A stretch of 10,167 nt of DNA from Bacteroides sp. UBA939. GTDB lineage: Bacteria > Bacteroidota > Bacteroidia > Bacteroidales > Bacteroidaceae. Each line of letters opens with the position of its first letter. Position 1 is the first letter of the stretch. The stretch spans positions 1 through 10,167 of the forward strand of contig NZ_DBDF01000233.1 in assembly GCF_002293435.1 (NCBI RefSeq), given 5' to 3'. Made by a program: the position numbers and the translations under genes. The notes under the pieces are model-generated. The model saw nothing but the letters and a program-made list of their open reading frames with translations. It did not search any database and was not told where the DNA came from. Shown piece after piece: positions 1 to 5,966 of the stretch.

Positions 1-24
1 TACCTTAGTGAAAGAAATCAGATA

Positions 25-62
25 ATCTGTCGGTGAAGCTAATAAAGATACTCCTATTAATC
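25..62. repeat. Degenerate copy of a dispersed stem-loop repeat
   Basis: This non-coding stretch resembles part of the palindromic element at 6594-6852. The reverse complement of 27-50 matches 6678-6701 at 21 of 24 positions, and the forward strand of 45-62 matches 6701-6718 at 15 of 18; all six differences are transitions. The core can form a small hairpin (ATCT at 25-28 with AGAT at 46-49), and its loop is in the opposite orientation to the loop of the other copy while the right flank is in the same orientation. The alignment is by eye. I infer a family of dispersed intergenic stem-loops. The remainder of 1-156 shows no convincing gene or TAnnTTTG promoter octamer. Confidence 0.6.
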
Positions 63-156
63 ATTTGCATCATCTTTCTAATGCAGTTGCCTTGATAATA
101 TTACCCTCACCACATAACCCCCTTTTATTAAACCTATTAAAAAACTATCGCACAAG

Positions 157-591
157 ATGAAAACAATCGGAATTTGCTCCGACCATGCAGGATTTGAATT
201 GAAACAGTTCGTTAAGGGCTGGCTGGAAGCCAAAGGTTGGGATTACAAAGACTTCGGTACATACACCACAGAAAGCTGCGACTACGCCGACTTCGCCCAT
301 CCCTTAGCCCTATCTGTTGAGTCCAGCGAGTGCTATCCCGGAATTGCCATCTGCGGAAGCGGCGAAGGCATCAGCATAACGTTAAACAAACACCAAGGCA
401 TTCGCGCCGCCCTTTGCTGGACAGCAGAGATTGCCCACTTGTCACGCCAGCACAATGACGCCAACGTGCTCGTCATGCCCGGACGCTTCATCAGCACTGA
501 AGAAGCCGACATGATTATGACCGAGTTCTTTCAAACACAGTTTGAAGGCGGACGCCATCTTCGCAGAATTGAGAAAATACCGGTAAGATAA
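157..591 (+). CDS. rpiB: RpiB/LacAB-family sugar-phosphate isomerase (probable ribose-5-phosphate isomerase B)
   Basis: A 144-residue protein of full length for the RpiB family, which interconverts ribose 5-phosphate and ribulose 5-phosphate in the cytosolic non-oxidative pentose phosphate pathway. Visible family features are the N-terminal SDHAG (8-12, with Asp9), CDYADFAHP (41-49), Cys66 at the position of the catalytic base, the glycine-rich CGSGEGISI loop (66-74), NKHQGIRAAL (77-86), His99 followed by NDANVLVMPGR, and Arg133 near the C-terminus. The loop reads GSGEG where the E. coli enzyme has GTGIG, so a related sugar phosphate (allose or galactose 6-phosphate) cannot be excluded. In Bacteroides this gene often follows transketolase; that gene is not in the 156 upstream bases. 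The ATG at 157 sits in an A-rich context without a clear Shine-Dalgarno site. Confidence 0.88.
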   Translation: MKTIGICSDHAGFELKQFVKGWLEAKGWDYKDFGTYTTESCDYADFAHPLALSVESSECYPGIAICGSGEGISITLNKHQGIRAALCWTAEIAHLSRQHNDANVLVMPGRFISTEEADMIMTEFFQTQFEGGRHLRRIEKIPVR

Positions 592-621
592 TATCTGATT
601 CTTATTACCTGTTCAAACACT

Positions 622-651
622 CTTCAAGTTTATTTTGAAAACTATTTGAAG
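622..651 (+). terminator. Weak hairpin after rpiB, possible terminator
   Basis: CTTCAA (622-627) pairs with TTGAAG (646-651), and AGTTT (627-631) can pair with AAACT (639-643) inside it. The stem is AT-rich and the downstream T-rich run (TTTTTC) begins about 13 bases later, so this is a poor intrinsic terminator. It is listed because it is the only structure seen between rpiB and the next gene. Confidence 0.25.
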
Positions 652-711
652 GGATGTTGTTCACTTTTTCATTTTATAACTATCAATCGTCTACTATTCA
701 ACAAATTGTAG

Positions 712-719
712 TAAATTTG
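712..719 (+). promoter_or_regulatory. Bacteroidetes -7-type promoter element (TAAATTTG)
   Basis: The octamer fits the TAnnTTTG consensus of Bacteroides primary-sigma promoters. No TTTG-like -33 element is visible 19-21 bases upstream. Transcription starting about 5-7 bases downstream would leave a leader of only about 10 bases before the ATG at 734, or about 18 before the in-frame ATG at 743. Confidence 0.45.
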
Positions 720-733
720 CAGTTGAAAGTAAT

Positions 734-1324
734 ATGAAGAGAATGAATAGCGATAAGCAGCTTTATATTATCAGTGGTTGTAATGGAGCCGGAAAGACGA
801 CTGCCTCATACACTGTATTGCCTCACGTTTTGCAATGCAAAGAGTTTGTCAATGCCGATGAAATAGCGCGCGGCCTCTCTCCTTTTAATCCGACCAATGT
901 AGCTATCGAAGCCGGACGGCTGATGCTGCAACGCATTGACGAATTACTGAAGAATAACGAAAATTTCTCAATTGAAACTACACTTGCCACTCGTTCCTAT
1001 ACGCGTCTCGTCAAGCAAGCACAGAAACAGGGATATAAAGTCAGTCTGATTTATTTTTGGCTAAACTCTCCGGAACTGGCAATCAACCGCGTAGCACAAC
1101 GTGTCAGTAATGGCGGACATGATATTCCTGAAGAAACAGTCCGACGCCGTTACCAAGCAGGTATTAATAATTTCTTCAATATATATATGCCTAATGTTGA
1201 CTATTGGATGTTAGCGGATAATAGTCATACTCCACGTATTATTGTTGCAGAAGGCGGACGTGGGATATCAACTGAGGTGCATGATATTAAACTTTTTAAC
1301 ACTATACAAAGCTATGTCGAATAA
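734..1324 (+). CDS. Short zeta-toxin-family P-loop kinase
   Basis: A 196-residue single-domain P-loop protein. It shows a Walker A motif GCNGAGKT (15-22), then FVNADEIARGLSPFNP (38-53) with Asp42 where zeta toxins have their catalytic acid region, SIETTLATRSY (79-89), a central beta strand (YKVSLIYFWL, 102-111), an arginine-rich helix around RRRYQAGINNF (137-147) and a C-terminal VAEGG (171-175). This order is typical of the compact chromosomal zeta-toxin/COG4185 group. Zeta toxins of Gram-positive plasmids phosphorylate UDP-N-acetylglucosamine; the substrate of this short group is not established, and a non-toxic small-molecule kinase is possible. The start may be ATG 734 or ATG 743 (residue 4). 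The gene overlaps the next one by 11 bases and looks more AT-rich, by eye, than the oxidoreductase genes, consistent with an accessory origin. Confidence 0.8.
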   Translation: MKRMNSDKQLYIISGCNGAGKTTASYTVLPHVLQCKEFVNADEIARGLSPFNPTNVAIEAGRLMLQRIDELLKNNENFSIETTLATRSYTRLVKQAQKQGYKVSLIYFWLNSPELAINRVAQRVSNGGHDIPEETVRRRYQAGINNFFNIYMPNVDYWMLADNSHTPRIIVAEGGRGISTEVHDIKLFNTIQSYVE

Positions 1325-1508
1325 AGAAAGAGAAGAACTAAGTCAAAAATTGCACTACGGATTGGCGCTTGCTGAACGAAGGATGCTTGAAGAGAAGGCT
1401 TTGCGTAATGAGGACGTAATACAGGGTACGCCCGACGGAAAAATCAAAGCCGTACCGGCTCGGAGGTTACTACGGAAAATGTATAAAGATAACCCGGAAA
1501 AGAATTAG
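1314..1508 (+). CDS. Small charged protein overlapping the zeta-like kinase gene, candidate partner/antitoxin
   Basis: A 64-residue protein starting at ATG 1314, inside the last codons of the kinase gene (11-base overlap), which suggests translational coupling. The first half (MSNKEREELSQKLHYGLALAERRMLEEKAL, about residues 1-30 in all) is predicted helical and rich in Glu, Lys and Arg. The second half contains a Gly-Thr-Pro-Asp-Gly-Lys-Ile-Lys turn followed by VPARRLLRKMY. No enzymatic motif or membrane segment is seen. Small proteins with a charged helix followed by a DGKIK..PA-type segment commonly sit beside short zeta-like kinases, so I infer a toxin-binding antitoxin or accessory role. 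A longer reading from a TTG at 1242 is less likely because it would overlap the kinase coding region by over 80 bases. Confidence 0.7.
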   Translation: MSNKEREELSQKLHYGLALAERRMLEEKALRNEDVIQGTPDGKIKAVPARRLLRKMYKDNPEKN

Positions 1509-1531
1509 AGTAAAAGAAGGCATTATCACAT

Positions 1532-1580
1532 AAATGCTCCGACCTATTGGGATTTACCTATAGAACGGAGCATTTTTATT
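1532..1580 (+). terminator. Intrinsic terminator after the kinase/small-protein pair
   Basis: AAATGCTCCG (1532-1541) pairs perfectly with CGGAGCATTT (1566-1575) across a 24-base loop, and the 3' arm runs into TTTTTATTT. The stem-plus-T-tract arrangement supports termination of the 734-1508 unit, isolating it from the GH28 gene. Confidence 0.75.
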
Positions 1581-1655
1581 TCCATATCTTGCAATTCCGT
1601 CAAAAATTACACCCTTTTCATCAAAAACTCATCCCTGATAAACACATACTTCGCC

Positions 1656-1663
1656 TATCTTTG
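1656..1663 (+). promoter_or_regulatory. Bacteroidetes -7-type promoter element (TATCTTTG) for the GH28 gene
   Basis: An exact TAnnTTTG octamer lies 44 bases before the GH28 ATG and downstream of the previous terminator, giving a leader of roughly 40 bases. A -33 TTTG is not evident at the expected spacing. Confidence 0.55.
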
Positions 1664-1707
1664 CCCTTGATATCTAACAAGTATTAAAACAAAATAATTA
1701 AGAAACC

Positions 1708-3111
1708 ATGAAAAAGGTACTCGGAATTCTTTCCCTGCTTCTCCCGGTTACGTTGGCTACCGCCAACCCGATAGACTTCGACAAAGCATTCAATGAAAGC
1801 GCTAAAATCGAAAAACAAATCAAGAAAACCGCTTTCCCTGAGAAAATGTATCCCATCACCGACTTCGGCGCCAAGCCCGATACACCGGACGAACCCTGCC
1901 ATGAAGCCATCAACCTGGCCATTGTGACGTGTAGCCTGAATGGCGGTGGCACAGTGGTAGTCCCCAAAGGTACATTCTACACAGGTCCCATCACACTGAA
2001 AAGCAACGTCAACTTCCACGTGGAAGAAGGCGCTACACTGAAATTCTCAACCGACCAAAGCCTCTACTTCCCCGGTGTTATCACCCGCTGGGAAGGAATA
2101 GACTGCTACAATGCCCACCCATTGATATACGCGTATGGCGAGACAAATATCGCCATCACCGGCAAAGGCGTCATTGACGGGCAAGGCTCCAACGAAACCT
2201 GGTGGCCCATGTGCGGCGCTCCCCGCTACGGCTGGAAAGAAGGCATGGTGGCACAGCGCAATGGCGGGCGCGAACGCCTGCTGATGTATGGCGAAACTTC
2301 TACTCCCATATATAAACGCATCATGACGCCTGAAGACGGTATGCGTCCGCAACTTATCAACCTGTATTCGTGCAACACTGTGCTGATAGAAGATGTAACA
2401 CTGCTGAATTCTCCATTCTGGGTTATCCACCCGCTGTTCTGCGAAAGCCTCATTGTACGTGGAGTCAATGTCTTCAACCGCGGCCCTAACGGTGACGGCT
2501 GCGACCCTGAGTCGTGCAAGAACGTACTGATAGAGAATTGCACCTTCGATACCGGCGATGATTGCATTGCCATCAAGTCCGGACGCAATCAGGATGGACG
2601 CAAATGGAATATCCCCAGTGAAAACATCATTGTACGGGGTTGCTACATGAAGAACGGGCATGGCGGCGTAGTTATTGGCAGCGAAATTTCCGGCGGATAC
2701 CGCAACCTGTATGTTGAGAACTGCAAGATGGACAGTCCTGACCTGGATCGTGTTATCCGCATCAAGACCAGCACCTGCCGCGGCGGACTGATTGAGAACG
2801 TATTTGTACGCAACATCACCGTAGGACAATGCCGCGAAGCCGTGCTGCGCATCAACCTGCAATACGAGAATCGCGAAAACTGTAGCCGTGGCTTCACTCC
2901 TACCGTCCGCAATGTTCATCTGAAGAACGTGACCTGCGAGAAGAGCAAGCTCGGCGTCCTCATTATCGGCCTCGACAATGACGACAACGTGTACAACATC
3001 AGCGTCGAAGACTCCCGCTTCAATAACGTTGCCGAAGGTGGAAACGATATAAAAGGAGCTAAAGACGTTACATTCAAAAATCTCTATATAAACAATAAAC
3101 TTGTAAAGTAA
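1708..3111 (+). CDS. Secreted glycoside hydrolase family 28 protein (polygalacturonase-like)
   Basis: A 467-residue protein with a cleavable signal peptide (residues 1-19 or 20, hydrophobic LGILSLLLPVTLATA, no lipobox Cys), so probably periplasmic. The mature part begins with the pectin-lyase-fold start YPITDFGAKPD (48-58) and GGGTVVVPKGTFYTGPI (79-95), then right-handed beta-helix coils. All four GH28 signature regions are present: NGD (261-263) within NGDGCDPES, GDD (283-285), GHG (317-319) and RIK (351-353). The three acids Asp263, Asp284 and Asp285 match the inverting catalytic set. The family hydrolyses alpha-1,4 linkages to galacturonic acid in pectin, exo or endo, or in rhamnogalacturonan; which one cannot be read here. 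No SusC/SusD or other pectinase genes are in the window, so it appears as a single-gene unit with its own promoter and hairpin terminator. Confidence 0.92.
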   Translation: MKKVLGILSLLLPVTLATANPIDFDKAFNESAKIEKQIKKTAFPEKMYPITDFGAKPDTPDEPCHEAINLAIVTCSLNGGGTVVVPKGTFYTGPITLKSNVNFHVEEGATLKFSTDQSLYFPGVITRWEGIDCYNAHPLIYAYGETNIAITGKGVIDGQGSNETWWPMCGAPRYGWKEGMVAQRNGGRERLLMYGETSTPIYKRIMTPEDGMRPQLINLYSCNTVLIEDVTLLNSPFWVIHPLFCESLIVRGVNVFNRGPNGDGCDPESCKNVLIENCTFDTGDDCIAIKSGRNQDGRKWNIPSENIIVRGCYMKNGHGGVVIGSEISGGYRNLYVENCKMDSPDLDRVIRIKTSTCRGGLIENVFVRNITVGQCREAVLRINLQYENRENCSRGFTPTVRNVHLKNVTCEKSKLGVLIIGLDNDDNVYNISVEDSRFNNVAEGGNDIKGAKDVTFKNLYINNKLVK

Positions 3112-3136
3112 GGGCCTGCTATCATTTACACGATAT

Positions 3137-3186
3137 AAGCCCGAAGCGATGACATTCTGACAGAGAATCATCAGGCTTCGGGCTTT
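3137..3186 (+). terminator. Long hairpin, probable terminator of the GH28 gene
   Basis: AAGCCCGAAGC (3137-3147) pairs with GCTTCGGGCTT (3175-3185). The stem continues after a two-base bulge through GATGA (3148-3152) with TCATC (3168-3172), with a further TTCT/AGAA pairing (3155-3158 with 3164-3167). The structure is strong and GC-rich, but only a broken T run (TTTCTACTTCC) follows. Its place 25 bases after the GH28 stop supports a terminator or mRNA 3'-end stabiliser. Confidence 0.65.
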
Positions 3187-3221
3187 CTACTTCCTCCACC
3201 TCCCTATTTTTCACAGAATAC

Positions 3222-3265
3222 TAAGAGCCTGTTTAAATTTTGCTCAAAATTTAAACAGGCTCTTA
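3222..3265. repeat. Perfect 20-bp palindrome with 4-base loop
   Basis: The arm at 3222-3241 (beginning TAAGAGCCTG, ending AAATTTT) is the exact reverse complement of 3246-3265, separated by GCTC. The near absence of mismatches and the lack of a T tract argue for a repeat element (REP-like or excised-element remnant) rather than, or in addition to, a terminator. It lies just upstream of the promoter-like element of the oxidoreductase operon. Similar GAGCCTGTTTAAA palindromes are, from memory, common between genes in Bacteroides; I could not verify that here. Confidence 0.8.
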
Positions 3266-3287
3266 TCCGTTGTTTCTAAATAAAAGC

Positions 3288-3295
3288 TATCTTTG
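3288..3295 (+). promoter_or_regulatory. Bacteroidetes -7-type promoter element (TATCTTTG) for the oxidoreductase operon
   Basis: The same octamer as upstream of the GH28 and porin genes lies 29 bases before the ATG at 3325. It is placed between the upstream palindrome and the first gene of the operon, so the TPR gene is likely the first cistron. No clear -33 element. Confidence 0.55.
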
Positions 3296-3324
3296 TGGGC
3301 TAATAATCCGGCACACAATATGAT

Positions 3325-3600
3325 ATGGAGCAACTGAAAATAATCAAAGAGCTTATCAATCAGGGAAATATAACAGAAGCCATCCGGCTGCTTGACGAAT
3401 ATCCGATGACTGATTCCGCCAATCCGGACGAAGTGTATTATCTCCGGGGAAATGCCTACCGCAAACAAGGCAATTGGCAACAAGCCTTGAATAACTACCG
3501 GTACGCCATCGACCTCAACCCCGACAGCCCTGCACGGGAAGCCCATCGTATGGCAATGGATATCCTGAATTTCTTCAATAAAGATATGTACAATCAATAA
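3325..3600 (+). CDS. Small TPR-repeat protein leading the oxidoreductase operon
   Basis: A 91-residue, leaderless-type cytosolic protein made almost entirely of helical hairpins. Residues 1-27 (IIKELINQGNITEAIRLLDEY) form a TPR-like pair, and residues about 35-70 (DEVYYLRGNAYRKQGNWQQALNNYRYAIDLNPDSP) are a good tetratricopeptide repeat with the characteristic small and aromatic positions. The C-terminal helix ends MDILNFFNKDMYNQ. TPRs mediate protein-protein contact; there is no catalytic motif. The next gene begins 24 bases after this stop, so the two are almost certainly co-transcribed, and a role in assembly or regulation of the enzyme complex is a reasonable inference but not shown by sequence. 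Confidence 0.85.
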   Translation: MEQLKIIKELINQGNITEAIRLLDEYPMTDSANPDEVYYLRGNAYRKQGNWQQALNNYRYAIDLNPDSPAREAHRMAMDILNFFNKDMYNQ

Positions 3601-3623
3601 CATAAATAAAAGGAACATGAATT

Positions 3624-3851
3624 ATGGCAAAAATTAAAGGAGCAATCGTAGTGGACACCGAACGGTGTAAAGGCTGCAACCTGTGCGTAGTAGCCTGTCC
3701 CCTGCATGTAATAGCCCTCACCAAAGAGGTGAACGTAAAGGGATATAACTATGCCCACCAAATACTGGAAGATACCTGTAACGGCTGCGCGTCGTGCGCC
3801 CAGGTTTGTCCGGACGGATGTATCTCCGTTTATAAACTGAAAGTTGAATAA
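3624..3851 (+). CDS. korD: 2-oxoacid:ferredoxin oxidoreductase, ferredoxin-like delta subunit
   Basis: A 75-residue 2x[4Fe-4S] ferredoxin. Cluster motif one is C15-x2-C18-x2-C21-x3-C25-P; motif two is C52-x2-C55-x2-C58-x3-C62-P. Each CxxCxxCxxxCP set supplies three ligands to one cubane and one to the other, so electrons can pass from the TPP/proximal-cluster site of the beta subunit to soluble ferredoxin. An extra Cys66 follows motif two. The size and position directly before the alpha subunit fit KorD/VorD/PorD. An AAAGGA sequence about 10 bases before the ATG is one of the better ribosome-binding sites in this window. The symbol follows the KOR naming; VOR is equally possible. Confidence 0.88.
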   Translation: MAKIKGAIVVDTERCKGCNLCVVACPLHVIALTKEVNVKGYNYAHQILEDTCNGCASCAQVCPDGCISVYKLKVE

Positions 3852-3872
3852 ATCTGTAATCAGTAAAAGAAT

Positions 3873-4958
3873 ATGGCAGAAGAAGTTGTATTAATGAAAG
3901 GAAACGAGGCTATCGCCTACGCCGCCATCCGATGCGGGGCAGACGGATACTTCGGTTATCCTATTACCCCGCAATCGGAAGTATTGGAAACTCTTGCCGA
4001 ACTGAAACCGTGGGAAACTACCGGCATGGTAGTGCTTCAGGCAGAAAGTGAAGTGGCAGCAATTAATATGGTGTACGGCGGTGCAGCAAGTGGAAAGATG
4101 GTACTGACCTCATCTTCCAGTCCCGGGGTCAGCCTGAAACAGGAAGGCATATCCTATCTGGCAGGCGCCGAATTGCCTTGCCTGATTGTAAACGTAATGC
4201 GTGGCGGCCCGGGATTGGGAACTATCCAGCCCAGCCAGGCAGACTACTTCCAGACCGTGAAAGGCGGCGGACATGGCGACTATCGCCTCATTGCTCTTGC
4301 CCCGGCTTCGGTACAGGAAATGGCGGACTTCGTAGGGCTGGCTTTTGAACTTGCCTTCAAGTACCGCAACCCGGCTATCATCCTTGCCGACGGTGTTATC
4401 GGCCAGATGATGGAGAAAGTAGTTCTTCCCGCACAGAAACCCCGCCGCACGGATGCAGAAGTTATTGAGCAATGCCCGTGGGCTACTACCGGCAGAACCA
4501 ATGGCCGCAAGCCCAATATCATTACTTCCCTGGAACTTAAACCGGAAGAAATGGAGAAGAACAACATCCGCTTCCAGGCCAAATACAAACTGATTGAGGA
4601 AAACGAAGTGCGCTTCGAGGAAATCAACTGCGAAGATGCCGATTATCTGATAGTAGCATTCGGCTCTATGGCGCGCATCGGCCAGAAAGCGATGGAACTG
4701 GCGCGCGAAGAAGGTATCAAGGTGGGCATGTTGCGCCCCATTACCCTCTGGCCGTTCCCCACAAAAGCCATTGCGGCATATTCCGACAAGGTAAAAGGCA
4801 TGCTGGTTACCGAACTGAATGCGGGGCAGATGGTTGAAGACGTACGTCTGGCTGTAAACGGTAAGGTAAAAGTAGAACACTTCGGACGCCTCGGCGGTAT
4901 CGTACCCGACCCGGATGAAATAGTAAGTGCATTAAAAGAAAAACTAATAGGAAAATGA
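3873..4958 (+). CDS. korA: 2-oxoacid:ferredoxin oxidoreductase, alpha subunit (KorA/VorB type)
   Basis: A 361-residue alpha subunit containing the pyrimidine-binding TPP domain and the transketolase C-terminal-like domain. Seen are MKGNEAIAYAAIRCG (8-22), the hallmark GYPITPQSE (28-36) whose Thr contacts the substrate carboxylate in relatives, the SSSPGVSLKQEGISYLAGAELP stretch (about residues 75-100) and MRGGPGLGTIQPSQADYFQ after it. The later part has the LIVAFGSMARIGQKAM nucleotide-like fold and VGMLRPITLWPFP. It lacks the N-terminal gamma domain found fused in some KorA proteins, consistent with a separate gamma gene downstream. With beta, gamma and delta it would convert a 2-oxoacid plus CoA to acyl-CoA, CO2 and reduced ferredoxin. 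Databases often call this form VorB (3-methyl-2-oxobutanoate); 2-oxoglutarate, branched-chain or aryl-pyruvate use cannot be told apart here. It overlaps the next gene by ATGA. Confidence 0.9.
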   Translation: MAEEVVLMKGNEAIAYAAIRCGADGYFGYPITPQSEVLETLAELKPWETTGMVVLQAESEVAAINMVYGGAASGKMVLTSSSSPGVSLKQEGISYLAGAELPCLIVNVMRGGPGLGTIQPSQADYFQTVKGGGHGDYRLIALAPASVQEMADFVGLAFELAFKYRNPAIILADGVIGQMMEKVVLPAQKPRRTDAEVIEQCPWATTGRTNGRKPNIITSLELKPEEMEKNNIRFQAKYKLIEENEVRFEEINCEDADYLIVAFGSMARIGQKAMELAREEGIKVGMLRPITLWPFPTKAIAAYSDKVKGMLVTELNAGQMVEDVRLAVNGKVKVEHFGRLGGIVPDPDEIVSALKEKLIGK

Positions 4959-5128
4959 ATCCCGATAAGATAAGAAACGTATTGAATATACTCTTTATGA
5001 TACTTGCCGTGGCTGCTATCATTGTGTATTTCGTTGCAAAGGATGACTTCAAACTGTTCATCTACGTTTGCGGCGCAGCAATATTCGTCAAGCTGATGGA
5101 GTTCTTTATACGATTCACCAACAGATAA
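4955..5128 (+). CDS. 57-residue two-helix membrane protein inside the oxidoreductase operon
   Basis: A short gene beginning in the ATGA overlap with the alpha-subunit stop (ATG 4955-4957, TGA 4956-4958) and ending at TAA 5126-5128. Translation gives 57 residues: a short basic N-terminus (MNPDKIRN), a hydrophobic helix at about 9-28 (VLNILFMILAVAAIIVYFVA), a KDDFK turn, and a second hydrophobic helix at about 33-52, ending in FIRFTNR. It has one Cys (39) and no cluster-binding motif. The overlap with the upstream gene and the 13-base gap to the beta subunit strongly support a real, translationally coupled gene. I do not recognise a named family. Possible roles are tethering the cytosolic complex to the membrane or nothing to do with catalysis. 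Confidence 0.82.
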   Translation: MNPDKIRNVLNILFMILAVAAIIVYFVAKDDFKLFIYVCGAAIFVKLMEFFIRFTNR

Positions 5129-5141
5129 AGGAGAAGTGACT

Positions 5142-5903
5142 ATGACAAAAGAAGATATTATCAAACCCGAAAATCAGGTTTATAAAAAACCGACTCTGAT
5201 GAACGATAATCCCATGCATTATTGTCCGGGATGCAGCCACGGTGTGGTACACAAGCTGGTTGCCGAGGTAATCGAGGAAATGGGCATGGAAGATAAAACA
5301 ATAGGTATCTCCCCCGTAGGATGTGCCGTGTTCATCTACAACTATCTGGACATTGACTGGCAGGAAGCTGCACACGGACGTGCGCCCGCACTTGCCACCG
5401 CTATCAAGCGCCTCTGGCCCGACCGCCTGGTGTTTACTTACCAGGGCGACGGCGACCTGGCATGTATCGGTACTGCCGAAACCATCCACGCCCTGAACCG
5501 CGGCGAGAACATTACCATCATCTTCATCAACAACGCCATCTACGGTATGACGGGCGGACAGATGGCTCCCACCACGCTGGTTGGCATGAAGACCTCCACC
5601 AGTCCCTACGGACGTGACGTCCATCTGCACGGCTATCCGCTGAAGATGGCTGACATTGCCGCACAACTGGAAGGGACAGCTTACGTGACCCGCCAGAGCG
5701 TACAAAGCGTTGCTGCTATCCGCAAAGCCAAAAAAGCTATCCGCAAGGCTTTTGAGAACTCTATGGCAGGTAAAGGCTCCAACCTGGTAGAAATCGTTTC
5801 TACCTGTAACTCCGGTTGGAAGATGACTCCTGATAAATCAAACAAATGGATGGAAGAGCACATGTTCCCGTTCTATCCGCTGGGTGACTTGAAAGATAAA
5901 TAA
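5142..5903 (+). CDS. korB: 2-oxoacid:ferredoxin oxidoreductase, TPP-binding beta subunit
   Basis: A 253-residue beta subunit. The thiamine-pyrophosphate signature is GDGD (102-105) followed about 25 residues later by NN (130-131) and the GMTGGQ (135-140) segment. Cys28 and Cys31 of the CPGC motif, Cys61 and Cys222 (VSTCNSGW) fit the four ligands of the proximal [4Fe-4S] cluster found in this family. HGRAPALATAIK (78-89) is also conserved in KOR/VOR beta subunits. The start is set at ATG 5142 because AAGGAG (5128-5133) then has an 8-base spacing; an in-frame GTG at 5136 would be only two bases from that site. The gene follows the small membrane protein by 13 bases and precedes the gamma subunit by 63. 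Confidence 0.92.
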   Translation: MTKEDIIKPENQVYKKPTLMNDNPMHYCPGCSHGVVHKLVAEVIEEMGMEDKTIGISPVGCAVFIYNYLDIDWQEAAHGRAPALATAIKRLWPDRLVFTYQGDGDLACIGTAETIHALNRGENITIIFINNAIYGMTGGQMAPTTLVGMKTSTSPYGRDVHLHGYPLKMADIAAQLEGTAYVTRQSVQSVAAIRKAKKAIRKAFENSMAGKGSNLVEIVSTCNSGWKMTPDKSNKWMEEHMFPFYPLGDLKDK

Positions 5904-5966
5904 TCCGCTTATTATATTTCAATCTTACCAAGTTATTTTTCAATCATTACTAAAACACTAAGAACA

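Noticed and set aside
1..156. 3' end of an upstream gene such as transketolase
   Set aside because: No frame continues from the edge with a recognisable C-terminus; the stretch looks non-coding with a repeat remnant.
1242..1313. TTG start extending the small partner protein by 24 residues
   Set aside because: Deep overlap with the kinase gene; ATG 1314 gives a clean short overlap and a typical N-terminus.
2047..3171. A 374-codon open frame on the minus strand opposite the GH28 gene
   Set aside because: The + strand gene has a signal peptide and all GH28 motifs; the antisense frame has no recognisable domain and exists because of the + strand codon pattern.
4110..4880. A 256-codon minus-strand open frame opposite the alpha subunit
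   Set aside because: Shadow of a well-supported gene, low-complexity composition and no promoter or ribosome-binding site.
5136..5141. GTG start for the beta subunit two codons earlier
   Set aside because: AAGGAG would be only two bases from that GTG but is 8 bases from ATG 5142.
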